From Kocuria sp. (GTDB taxonomy: Bacteria; Actinomycetota; Actinomycetes; Actinomycetales; Micrococcaceae), in the NCBI GenBank assembly GCA_030453435.1, contig JAKDKI010000145.1:1-6140 (forward strand): DNA of 6,140 nt, written 5' to 3'. Below the pieces are notes generated by a model, which made no database searches, was not told the DNA's origin, and saw only the letters and a program-made list of their open reading frames with translations. Below, one piece after another: positions 1 to 5,864 of the stretch; the first letter of the stretch is position 1; every line of letters begins with the position of its first letter. The position numbers were made by a program, and so were the translations under genes.

Positions 1-1
1 C

Positions 2-508
2 GCCATGGTGCTCAGCGACCAGGCGACCTTCAACTCTTTCCGCACGTGGCAGGTGGGTGACCTCTCCCGGCCCGACGGCACGTTTCTCTTGCTGGCCGCT
101 CCGATCATCGTGATCGGACTGCTGATTGCGTGGCCGCTCGGCGGTTCCCTGGACACCCTCAGCCTGGGGGACGCGCTGGGCCGCGGCCTGGGTGCCCACC
201 CCACATTGATTCGTCTCCTGGCCGGTGTGGCCGTGGTGCTGCTCGCGGGCACCGCCACCGCTTTGGCGGGCCCGCTCGTGTTCTGCGGATTGCTCGTGCC
301 CCATGCCGTGCGGGCCTTCGTGGGGGTGTCCTACCGCCGCGTGATCCCGGCGTGCATGTTGGCCGGTCCCGTGGTGGTGTTGCTCGCGGACACGGTGGCC
401 CGCGTCGCGCTTCCGGACCGTGAACTTCAGGTGGGTATCGCTCTGGTGATCATCGGTGCTCCCGCGCTGGTGGCCATCGTCCGGCGGAGGGGAGCGGTGA
501 CCGCGTGA
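2..508 (+). CDS. FecCD-family iron-siderophore ABC permease, 3' part only
   Basis: This is the C-terminal half of an inner-membrane permease of the BtuC/FecCD family, which forms the channel of a ferric-siderophore (or similar chelate) importer. The 5' end lies outside the window and the open frame enters at base 2, so the ATG at base 5 is an internal Met, not the start. Family landmarks visible, numbered from that Met, are FRTWQVGDL at 12-20 (the usual F-x-x-W-x-x-G-S-L), AGPLVFCGLLVPHAVR at 88-103 (the family's AGPIxFVGLxxPHxxR), LADTVAR at 127-133, and a terminal E-L-x-V-G-I...GAP segment at 140-153. About four to five hydrophobic segments are present. The usual Pro of the ELPVG motif is Gln here (codon 428-430). 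The stop overlaps the next gene by 4 nt (GTGA), so the two permeases are probably translated together as heterodimer partners. The family call is secure; the substrate is inferred from the downstream reductase gene. Confidence 0.95.
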   Translation, partial: AMVLSDQATFNSFRTWQVGDLSRPDGTFLLLAAPIIVIGLLIAWPLGGSLDTLSLGDALGRGLGAHPTLIRLLAGVAVVLLAGTATALAGPLVFCGLLVPHAVRAFVGVSYRRVIPACMLAGPVVVLLADTVARVALPDRELQVGIALVIIGAPALVAIVRRRGAVTA

Positions 509-1572
509 GCCAGACACTGACGAACCGCCCCGTAGAAGCACACGCCCTGCCAACCACGGTCGACGCCGTCCACAACGGACGACGCCGCGCCCACCGCAAA
601 CTGCGCAGGGTCACCCTGGTCCTGTGCCTGGCATTACTGATCTGCTCATTTGCCCGCGTTGCCCTGGGTAAATACGTGGTGGCCTTCCCGGACCTGATCT
701 CCGTGCTCGCCGGCACCTATGACGGCCCCGCGACCTACATCGTGTGGGACGTGACCCTGCCGCGCACGGTGCTCGGGATTCTCACGGGGATCTGCTTCGG
801 ACTGGGCGGCCATCTCTTCCAGCGGGTTCTTCGCAATCCGCTGGCGTCCCCGGACATTATGGGCGTGTCTTTCGGCGCGGGCCTGGCAGCGGTTGTTGCC
901 ATCACCGTGGGTGGACTGTCCGGTGCGGCAGTGACGGTCAGTTCCCTGGCTGGGGCTTTCCTTCTGATGGCCGCGGTGATCCTGGCGGCCGGTGGCAGCC
1001 GGGCGAACATCGGGCGTCTTGTGCTCACCGGTGTTGCCGCGGGGTCGTTGACCACTGCGGGGATCAACGGGGTGCTCACGCGCTCGGATATCTACGCCGC
1101 CCAAGAAGCCCTGCAATGGCTGACCGGTTCGCTCAACTCGGCGCGCTGGACCGACATAGCGCTCGTGGGAATCTCGCTCATTGTCCTGCTGCCCCTGTGC
1201 GCCCTGTTAGCGCCCTCGGTCGATGCCATGAGCACCGGTGACCAACTGGCCTCCGGGCTGGGCGTTCGAGTGCTCCCGGTACGGCTCACCGCGCTTGCGC
1301 TCGCCGTGGTGTTCGTTGCGGTGGCCGCGTCAGTGGTGGGCCCGGTTGCCTTCGTCGCGTTCATGGCCGCGCCGATTTCCCGGGGACTCACCGGCGGTGC
1401 GGGGTTGGCCCACCACGCGGCCCTCGTGAGCGCACTACTCATGGTCGTCTCCGACTACATTGCCGCCGAGGCGCTCCCCGGGATCTCTCTGCCGGTGGGC
1501 GTGGTCACCGCGGCTGCAGGCGCCCCCGTCCTGTTGTGGCTACTGATCGGTCGAGGAAAGGCTGACGCATGA
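505..1572 (+). CDS. FecCD-family iron-siderophore ABC permease, complete
   Basis: This is the second permease subunit of the importer, 355 residues and close to the usual family length of about 330-350. A basic cytoplasmic N-terminus (GRRRAHRKLRR, 25-35) precedes the first membrane segment at about 36-54. Hallmarks are LPRTVLGILTGICFG at 85-99, running into the G-x-x-x-Q-x-x-x-RNPLASPDIMG signature near 101-120. These are followed by QWLTGSL at 204-210, GPVAFVAFMAAPISR at 279-293 and LPVGVVTAAAGAP at 329-341. About nine to ten hydrophobic segments are recognisable. The start is the GTG at 505. It overlaps the previous stop (GTGA) and has a purine-rich GGAGGGGAG at 486-494, so coupled translation is likely. 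The stop overlaps the ATPase start (ATGA, 1569-1572). It should act as a heterodimer with the preceding permease, driven by the ATPase downstream. The exact siderophore cannot be read from the sequence. Confidence 0.97.
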   Translation: MSQTLTNRPVEAHALPTTVDAVHNGRRRAHRKLRRVTLVLCLALLICSFARVALGKYVVAFPDLISVLAGTYDGPATYIVWDVTLPRTVLGILTGICFGLGGHLFQRVLRNPLASPDIMGVSFGAGLAAVVAITVGGLSGAAVTVSSLAGAFLLMAAVILAAGGSRANIGRLVLTGVAAGSLTTAGINGVLTRSDIYAAQEALQWLTGSLNSARWTDIALVGISLIVLLPLCALLAPSVDAMSTGDQLASGLGVRVLPVRLTALALAVVFVAVAASVVGPVAFVAFMAAPISRGLTGGAGLAHHAALVSALLMVVSDYIAAEALPGISLPVGVVTAAAGAPVLLWLLIGRGKADA

Positions 1573-2522
1573 AACTCTCCGAGCGCGCGTTGATCGACGC
1601 GCAGGATCCGACCGGAAGGGCATCCTTGCCGACGCCGCCCGCCCCGCACCCTGCCCAGGGCGCGTCCGCACCCGGGGCCTCATCGCTGCAAGTTCGGCAT
1701 CTGACGGCCGACTACGGCGCGGGGCCCGTGTTGAGCGAGATCTCCCTGGATATCCCACGTGGTGCCATCACCGTGCTCGTCGGAGCGAATGGCTGCGGCA
1801 AATCCACGCTGCTCAAGACCATTGCCCGCCAACTCAAGCCCAGTCACGGCGAGGTCCTGTTGGACGGTGAGGACACCGGAACGTGGTCGCGAACGCAGTT
1901 CGCTCGACGCGTGGGGTTCCTGCCGCAGGATCCCGTGGCACCCGAGGGAGTCACCGTGCTGGACCTGATTTCCCGAGGGCGCCATCCGCATCGAGGTGCG
2001 TTCGGACGGTGGCGTCCCAGCGATGATCAGGCCGTGGCGGAGGCTGTGGAACTGACCGGTCTGGAGAGCTATCTGGACCGCCAGGTCACGGAACTTTCGG
2101 GCGGACAACGGCAACGGGTGTGGATCGCGCTGGCGCTGGCGCAGCAGACGGACGTGCTGCTCCTGGACGAGCCCACCACGTACTTGGACATCTCCCACCA
2201 GGTGGAAGTCCTGGACATCCTGGCGGACCTGCAGAGGCAACGCGGGATCACCCTGGTCATGGTCCTGCACGAATTGAACATGGCTGCCAGGTACGCGGAC
2301 CGAATGGTGGCCATCAAGGATGGAACGGTCCTGGCCTCCGGTACCGCCGAGGACGTCATGACCGACCACACCGTCAGTGGGGTCTTCGGGATGGCGGCAC
2401 GGGTCCTGCATGATCCGGAGTCCGACGCCCGACTGGTGGTTCCGGTGCGAACTCGCCGCGCGGCGTCGTCGATATTGGGAAGCCACGCACCGAGCGCTAT
2501 CGAGAAAGGTCTGCATGACTGA
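1569..2522 (+). CDS. Iron-siderophore ABC transporter ATP-binding protein (FecE/FepC type)
   Basis: This is the cytoplasmic ATPase that powers the two FecCD permeases. All nucleotide-binding motifs are intact: Walker A GANGCGKST at 72-80 (Ala in place of the common Pro), Q-loop Gln120, signature LSGGQRQR at 176-183, Walker B LLLDEP at 197-202, D-loop YLD at 205-207 and switch His234. The ISRGRHPH stretch at 134-141 is typical of the FecE/FepC/BtuD-like branch. At 317 residues it is longer than the usual 250-280. The first 38 or so residues are Pro/Ala-rich and have no ABC homology that I recognise, and there is also a short tail after about residue 292. The ATG at 1569 is supported by GAGGAAAGG at 1553-1561 and by the ATGA overlap with the permease; a TTG at 1626 lacks a good ribosome site. 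The C-terminus overlaps the reductase gene by 8 nt. Confidence 0.97.
   Translation: MKLSERALIDAQDPTGRASLPTPPAPHPAQGASAPGASSLQVRHLTADYGAGPVLSEISLDIPRGAITVLVGANGCGKSTLLKTIARQLKPSHGEVLLDGEDTGTWSRTQFARRVGFLPQDPVAPEGVTVLDLISRGRHPHRGAFGRWRPSDDQAVAEAVELTGLESYLDRQVTELSGGQRQRVWIALALAQQTDVLLLDEPTTYLDISHQVEVLDILADLQRQRGITLVMVLHELNMAARYADRMVAIKDGTVLASGTAEDVMTDHTVSGVFGMAARVLHDPESDARLVVPVRTRRAASSILGSHAPSAIEKGLHD
2502..2509 (+). promoter_or_regulatory. Ribosome binding site deciding the siderophore-reductase start
   Basis: GAGAAAGG lies 5 nt before the ATG at 2515, inside the end of the ATPase gene. It supports 2515 as the start over the longer open frame from 2377. That extension would overlap the ATPase by about 145 nt, and its 46 extra residues (rich in Arg and Trp) look like an out-of-frame reading of the ATPase. 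Confidence 0.75.
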
Positions 2523-3564
2523 CATCCAAGCGGTGATGACCCGCGTGACCCGTACCGAGATGGTGGGGGAGCACCTGGTACGGGTGAGCGTGGCCGGCGC
2601 GGAGCTCTGGAATCTTCCGTGGGGCCCGGCCGGCCCCGGTCCCCGGGCGGATGCGTACTTCAAGGTGTTGATCCCTGCACCGGGGTGCGAGCACGTTGCT
2701 GTGGACACCTCCGATATGAGTCACTGGCGGCAAGAGTTCTTGTCCCGGCCCGAGTCCGAGCGCGGCTGGATCCGCACCTATACTCTGCGCGACGCGCGCG
2801 TGTTGACCGGTGGGTTCCGTGACCCCACCGAGCACGTTCCCGAGATGGACATCGACGTGGTGGTGCACGAGGACGAAGACCACGGCGGACTGGGCCCCGG
2901 TGCCAAGTGGGGGTCTGAACTGTCTCCCGGGGACACGGTCCAGCTGATGGTGCCCTCAGCGTCAGGTACGTGGTGGGCCGGCTGGGATGAACAGCGCGCT
3001 CTGAACAATCAGGTGGTCGTCGCCGGCGACGAAACGGCGCTACCCGCGGCAGCGGCGATCGTCGACTGCGTGGATCGGTCCGTGTCGCTGAGAGCTGGCA
3101 CTGCGGATAAGTCCGGCGCCCCACAATCACTGCACGTGGCCGTGGAAGTTCCCACCGAGGGTGACGCAACTCTCTCGGCCGGGCCTGCGGTGCTGTCCCG
3201 GGGCGTGGAACGCGACGGCGAAATTCATGTGACGCTCGAGAGCGGCACCGAACTGACATGGACCTGGCTCACCCGTGGCACCACCTCCGAACGCAACGAG
3301 CGTCTGGAGTCCTGGTTGCGGCAAGAATTGGAGGGCCATGTGGTGACGGCGCGCCACGCGGCGTCGTCATGTGAGGAAGGCGAGGAAGAGAGCGGTGACT
3401 TCGTGTGGGCCACCGCGGATGCCGCCGGACAAGGTCCGTACTGGTTCCTGGCCGCGGAATCATCGGCCGTGAAATCGTTGCGACGCATGTGTGTCTCACA
3501 CGGGGTTCGGAAAACTGACATATCGTTCATGGGATATTGGAAACGGGGACGCGCCACGGAGTAA
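2515..3564 (+). CDS. Siderophore-interacting flavoprotein, probable NAD(P)H-dependent ferric-siderophore reductase
   Basis: This matches the ViuB/YqjH/SIP family of cytoplasmic FAD enzymes, which reduce Fe(III)-siderophore with NAD(P)H so that iron is released. The FAD-binding barrel spans about residues 8-150. It includes R-x-D-A-Y-F-K near 44-50, the flavin motif RTYTLRD at 87-93, the V-V-V-H segment at 115-118 ending a D-I-D strand, and a GAKW...L-x-PGD stretch at 129-140. The SIP/nicotinamide domain starts at VVVAGDETALPAAAAI (167-182), the most characteristic motif. It ends with the AAESSAVKSLRR stretch (313-324) and GYWKRGRA (340-347). At 349 residues it is longer than many members (about 240-300). 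The extra length includes a Ser/Gly/Lys-rich loop around 187-206 and an acidic stretch with Cys at 286-295. The ATG at 2515 overlaps the ATPase stop by 8 nt, so it is the last clear gene of the uptake operon and fits the importer functionally. The reductase role is inferred from family membership. Confidence 0.93.
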   Translation: MTDIQAVMTRVTRTEMVGEHLVRVSVAGAELWNLPWGPAGPGPRADAYFKVLIPAPGCEHVAVDTSDMSHWRQEFLSRPESERGWIRTYTLRDARVLTGGFRDPTEHVPEMDIDVVVHEDEDHGGLGPGAKWGSELSPGDTVQLMVPSASGTWWAGWDEQRALNNQVVVAGDETALPAAAAIVDCVDRSVSLRAGTADKSGAPQSLHVAVEVPTEGDATLSAGPAVLSRGVERDGEIHVTLESGTELTWTWLTRGTTSERNERLESWLRQELEGHVVTARHAASSCEEGEEESGDFVWATADAAGQGPYWFLAAESSAVKSLRRMCVSHGVRKTDISFMGYWKRGRATE

Positions 3565-3623
3565 CCGCTGCCCGGCGGGTGTGATGCGCGCTGCCCTCGG
3601 CATCGACGCATCGGAAGGTGACA
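3565..3623 (+). other. Gap between reductase and kinase genes, with weak hairpin
   Basis: This short non-coding gap holds a possible stem formed by GATGCG (3583-3588) and CGCATC (3607-3612), with an 18-nt loop. A shorter alternative pairs GATGC with GCATC at 3600-3604. No T-tract follows, so it is not a convincing intrinsic terminator, and read-through from the uptake operon into the kinase gene is possible. No clear -35/-10 pair is visible. The second arm abuts the kinase Shine-Dalgarno, so folding could affect initiation. Confidence 0.35.
3613..3618 (+). promoter_or_regulatory. Ribosome binding site deciding the kinase start
   Basis: GGAAGG lies 5 nt before the GTG at 3624. The alternative in-frame GTG at 3618 overlaps this motif and would have no properly spaced site, so 3624 is preferred. 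The two options differ by only two residues. Confidence 0.65.
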
Positions 3624-5081
3624 GTGAACGGCCCACTCAGCAAGGACCTATCTGCGCGGTCCGTGCGTGTTCGCATCCTGTCCACGATGCTCGCGTTCAT
3701 GGCCGGCGGGCTGCTGATCGCGGGATTCGTCAGCTATTACGTGCAATTTTCAGTTCTGGAAGACCGAGTCAACGCGGAATTGTTGCAGGAAGTCGACGAG
3801 TTCCAGCGGATTGCCGAGCTCCGGCAGGTCGAGGTGGGGGAGGACGAAAGCACCGAGGATCTGATGCACGCCGCAATTCAGACCGCGGTTCCCGGTGAAC
3901 ACGAGGCGTTCCTCGCATTCCTCGACGACAGGCCGCAGTTCAAGCCCCAGGGACAGGCTTTCGAACTGGGCCACCCGGAGACGGTCGAGCAGATCCTTTC
4001 CGCGCATCAACCCGGGCAGACCATCTTCACCGACCTGTCGGTCGACGGCGAGGCGGTACCGGCCGCAATTGCCTCCGTGGACCTGTACAGCGACGAAACC
4101 CCCGGAATCTTCGTGGCGGCCAATAAGATCCAGAGTCAGCGCGATCAGATCTGGACCTCGGCCATTACCTACACCGTGGTCAGCCTGGCCACGCTGCTGG
4201 CCTCCGCCCTGGTCGGTCTGGTCGTGACGGGCAAGCTCATGCGTCCCATTGGTGACCTGCGCGATGCCACGCGGGAAATCACCATTTACGACCTCGAACG
4301 CCGCGTTCCCGACCCGGGCACCCGGGACGACGTCGCCGCACTCGCCCAGAACTTCAACCGCATGCTCGAGCGCATCCAAGAGGGTTACGCGCATCAGCGA
4401 CAATTCATGTCTGATGTCTCCCACGAGCTGCGCACGCCGTTGACCATTGTTCGAGGCACGCTGGAAACCACCGACCCCGAGGACCCCGCGGACGTGGCCG
4501 AAGGGCACGAAATTGCCCTGGATGAACTGGACCGTATGAACAGCCTGGTGACTGACCTGTCCACCCTGGCCAAGACCGGGCGACCGGACTTCGTGAAGTT
4601 CAAGGACGTCAATATGGCGGAGTTCGCCCGAACTGCGTTCTCCCGGATCGAGCACCTGGGACCGCGCGAGTGGCTGCTTGATTCCGGCACAGACGTGGTG
4701 GCCCGGGCGGATGAGGATCGACTGACGCAGGCGGTCGTGCAGTTGGCGGCCAACGCGGTGCGTTACAGCGAACCGAATACGAAGATCGAGCTGAAAGTTC
4801 AGCACATGACCTTGTCCGGCCAGTCAATGATCATGGTGGGGGTCCGCGACGAAGGCATCGGAATTGCCGGGGCGGACCAGGCACGGATCTTCGAACGTTT
4901 CGCCCGCGTCTCCGAGAGCGGGGGCGAATCGGGCTCGGGTCTGGGACTGGCCATCGTTAAGGCCATTGCCGAGGCCCACGGTGGGTCCGTGAGCCTCACT
5001 TCCAGGCCCGGCCACGGTTCCACGTTCACCATCATATTCCCGCAGGACAACACCCACGTGATCGATCCCAAGGAGCGCTGA
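3624..5081 (+). CDS. Two-component sensor histidine kinase with HAMP domain
   Basis: This is a membrane sensor kinase of about 485 residues, numbered from the GTG at 3624. A first membrane helix lies at about 18-44. An external region at about 46-174 is strongly acidic (27 Asp/Glu against 7 Lys/Arg by hand count). A second helix at about 178-204 is followed by HAMP (about 204-256). The dimerisation/phosphoacceptor helix carries SDVSHELRTP with His267. The ATP-binding domain has an N-box QLAANAVRYSE (its key Asn is 377), G1 DEGIGIAG at 409-416, F-box IFERF at 422-426 and G2 GSGLGL at 437-442, so all catalytic motifs are intact. The first Asn of the common N-box is Gln, a change I recall as frequent in actinobacterial kinases. 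It should autophosphorylate and pass phosphate to the regulator encoded 1 nt downstream. The signal is unknown. The siderophore genes 59 nt upstream suggest, but do not show, a link to iron or envelope state. Confidence 0.95.
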   Translation: MNGPLSKDLSARSVRVRILSTMLAFMAGGLLIAGFVSYYVQFSVLEDRVNAELLQEVDEFQRIAELRQVEVGEDESTEDLMHAAIQTAVPGEHEAFLAFLDDRPQFKPQGQAFELGHPETVEQILSAHQPGQTIFTDLSVDGEAVPAAIASVDLYSDETPGIFVAANKIQSQRDQIWTSAITYTVVSLATLLASALVGLVVTGKLMRPIGDLRDATREITIYDLERRVPDPGTRDDVAALAQNFNRMLERIQEGYAHQRQFMSDVSHELRTPLTIVRGTLETTDPEDPADVAEGHEIALDELDRMNSLVTDLSTLAKTGRPDFVKFKDVNMAEFARTAFSRIEHLGPREWLLDSGTDVVARADEDRLTQAVVQLAANAVRYSEPNTKIELKVQHMTLSGQSMIMVGVRDEGIGIAGADQARIFERFARVSESGGESGSGLGLAIVKAIAEAHGGSVSLTSRPGHGSTFTIIFPQDNTHVIDPKER

Positions 5082-5082
5082 C

Positions 5083-5778
5083 ATGCGAATTCTGATTGCC
5101 GAGGACGAACCCCGGATTTCTCGTTTCGTGGCCCGCGGTCTCAAGGCTCACGGTTACACGCCCACCGTGGTGGAGGACGGCATCACGGCGCTGGACTACG
5201 CAAGCAGCGGGGAGTTCGATCTGTTGGTCCTGGACGTGGGGTTGCCTCGCATGGACGGTTTCGCCGTGTTGCGGGCACTGCGGGACATGGGAACGGACAT
5301 CCTCGTGCTCATGTGCACCGCCCGGGATTCGGTCGAGGACACCGTGCACGGGCTCGAGGGCGGGGCTGATGATTACCTGGCCAAACCCTTCCGCTTCGAG
5401 GAGTTACTCGCACGCATCAAACTGCGCGCTCGTGAACGCAACGGCGGTACCGCCACCCAGCCCACCCAGGAGATTCGCGAATTCGGGGACCTCTCCTTGA
5501 ACCTCCGCACCCGGGTTGCCACGGTGGGTACCGGTGCGCAGAAGCGTGAGGTGGAATTGTCCAGCCGCGAATACGCGCTGCTCTCGCTGTTCCTCGAACA
5601 CCCCAACCAGGTGCTGACCCAGGAGATCATCCTGTCCCGGGTGTGGGGATACGACTACGACGGCGCGTCCAACGTGGTGGTGGTCTACCTGCGGTACCTC
5701 CGTAAGAAAATAGGGGCGGACCGGTTCGTGACCGTTCGAGGAGCGGGTTACAAGCTCGTGGATCCCCAGGAGTCATAG
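5083..5778 (+). CDS. OmpR/PhoB-family response regulator
   Basis: This is a 231-residue DNA-binding response regulator, the normal length for the family, and the cognate partner of the kinase just upstream. The receiver domain (1-115) has the acidic pocket E7/D8, phosphoacceptor Asp51 in LLVLDVGLPRMDGF, switch Thr79 in CTARD, Tyr98 and Lys101 in YLAKPF. A linker at about 116-132 leads to a winged-helix DNA-binding domain (about 133-226). That domain has LSSREYALLSLF at 159-170, the recognition-helix area around SNVVVVYLRYLRKK (196-209), and the typical V-R-G-x-G-Y-K-L ending at 218-225. AAGGAG at 5070-5075 gives a well-spaced ribosome site for the ATG at 5083, only 1 nt after the kinase stop, so the pair is co-translated. 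The kinase-first order is the less common one for OmpR-type pairs. Targets are unknown; the intergenic repeats just downstream are candidates. Confidence 0.97.
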   Translation: MRILIAEDEPRISRFVARGLKAHGYTPTVVEDGITALDYASSGEFDLLVLDVGLPRMDGFAVLRALRDMGTDILVLMCTARDSVEDTVHGLEGGADDYLAKPFRFEELLARIKLRARERNGGTATQPTQEIREFGDLSLNLRTRVATVGTGAQKREVELSSREYALLSLFLEHPNQVLTQEIILSRVWGYDYDGASNVVVVYLRYLRKKIGADRFVTVRGAGYKLVDPQES

Positions 5779-5781
5779 TCT

Positions 5782-5797
5782 CAAAAGACCCAAAAGA
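5782..5797 (+). repeat. Tandem CAAAAGA direct repeat
   Basis: CAAAAGA occurs at 5782-5788 and again at 5791-5797, a 9-bp period, immediately after the response regulator stop. An A-rich tandem repeat stands out in this GC-rich context. It may be a protein-binding site or may be chance. Confidence 0.6.
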
Positions 5798-5803
5798 GCC
5801 GAT

Positions 5804-5821
5804 TATGAGAGTTTCCTCATA
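5804..5821 (+). repeat. Inverted repeat TATGAG-N6-CTCATA
   Basis: There are two perfect 6-bp arms (5804-5809 and 5816-5821) separated by 6 nt, with arm centres 12 bp apart. This geometry suits a dimeric DNA-binding protein better than a terminator, because no T-run follows and the arms are short and A/T-rich. Confidence 0.55.
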
Positions 5822-5864
5822 TCCGGTTCACGGTGGTTTCATCGTCTCGCATCAGACTTGAAGC

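Larger units (their letters stand above)
5779..5864 (+). promoter_or_regulatory. Candidate promoter/operator region for the secreted-protein gene
   Basis: This 86-nt gap is visibly richer in A/T than its surroundings. It contains a tandem CAAAAGA pair, a TATGAG...CTCATA inverted repeat, and GGTT motifs at 5825 and 5835, exactly 10 bp apart. GTTTCCTCAT (5811-5820) and GTTTCATCGT (5836-5845) match at 8 of 10 positions, 25 bp apart. OmpR-family regulators typically bind direct repeats about one helical turn apart, so autoregulated or regulator-driven control of the next gene is possible. I cannot assign a confident -35/-10 pair. No U-rich terminator is seen after the regulator gene; the GTCT/AGAC stem at 5778-5789 is too short. 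Confidence 0.4.

Noticed and set aside
2377..2514. Longer start for the siderophore reductase
   Set aside because: The extra 46 residues read the ATPase coding sequence out of frame and lack SIP similarity, while the ATG at 2515 has a good ribosome site and begins the conserved domain.
1680..2708. 342-residue open frame on the - strand across the ATPase and reductase genes
   Set aside because: It is a shadow of two well-supported genes, is His/Gln/Arg-rich in the manner of antisense reads, and has no family motifs.
3571..3579. CCCGGCGGG as a terminator stem after the reductase
   Set aside because: It forms at most three pairs around a 3-nt loop and has no T-run.
3618..3623. GTG at 3618 as the kinase start
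   Set aside because: It overlaps the Shine-Dalgarno itself; the GTG at 3624 has correct spacing.
3750..4805. 351-residue open frame on the - strand across the kinase gene
   Set aside because: It is antisense to a gene with all kinase motifs intact. Long antisense frames are expected in GC-rich DNA, and its residue makeup shows no recognisable domain.
5778..5789. GTCT-CAAA-AGAC as a terminator
   Set aside because: The stem is only 4 bp, it overlaps the last base of the regulator stop codon, and no T-run follows.
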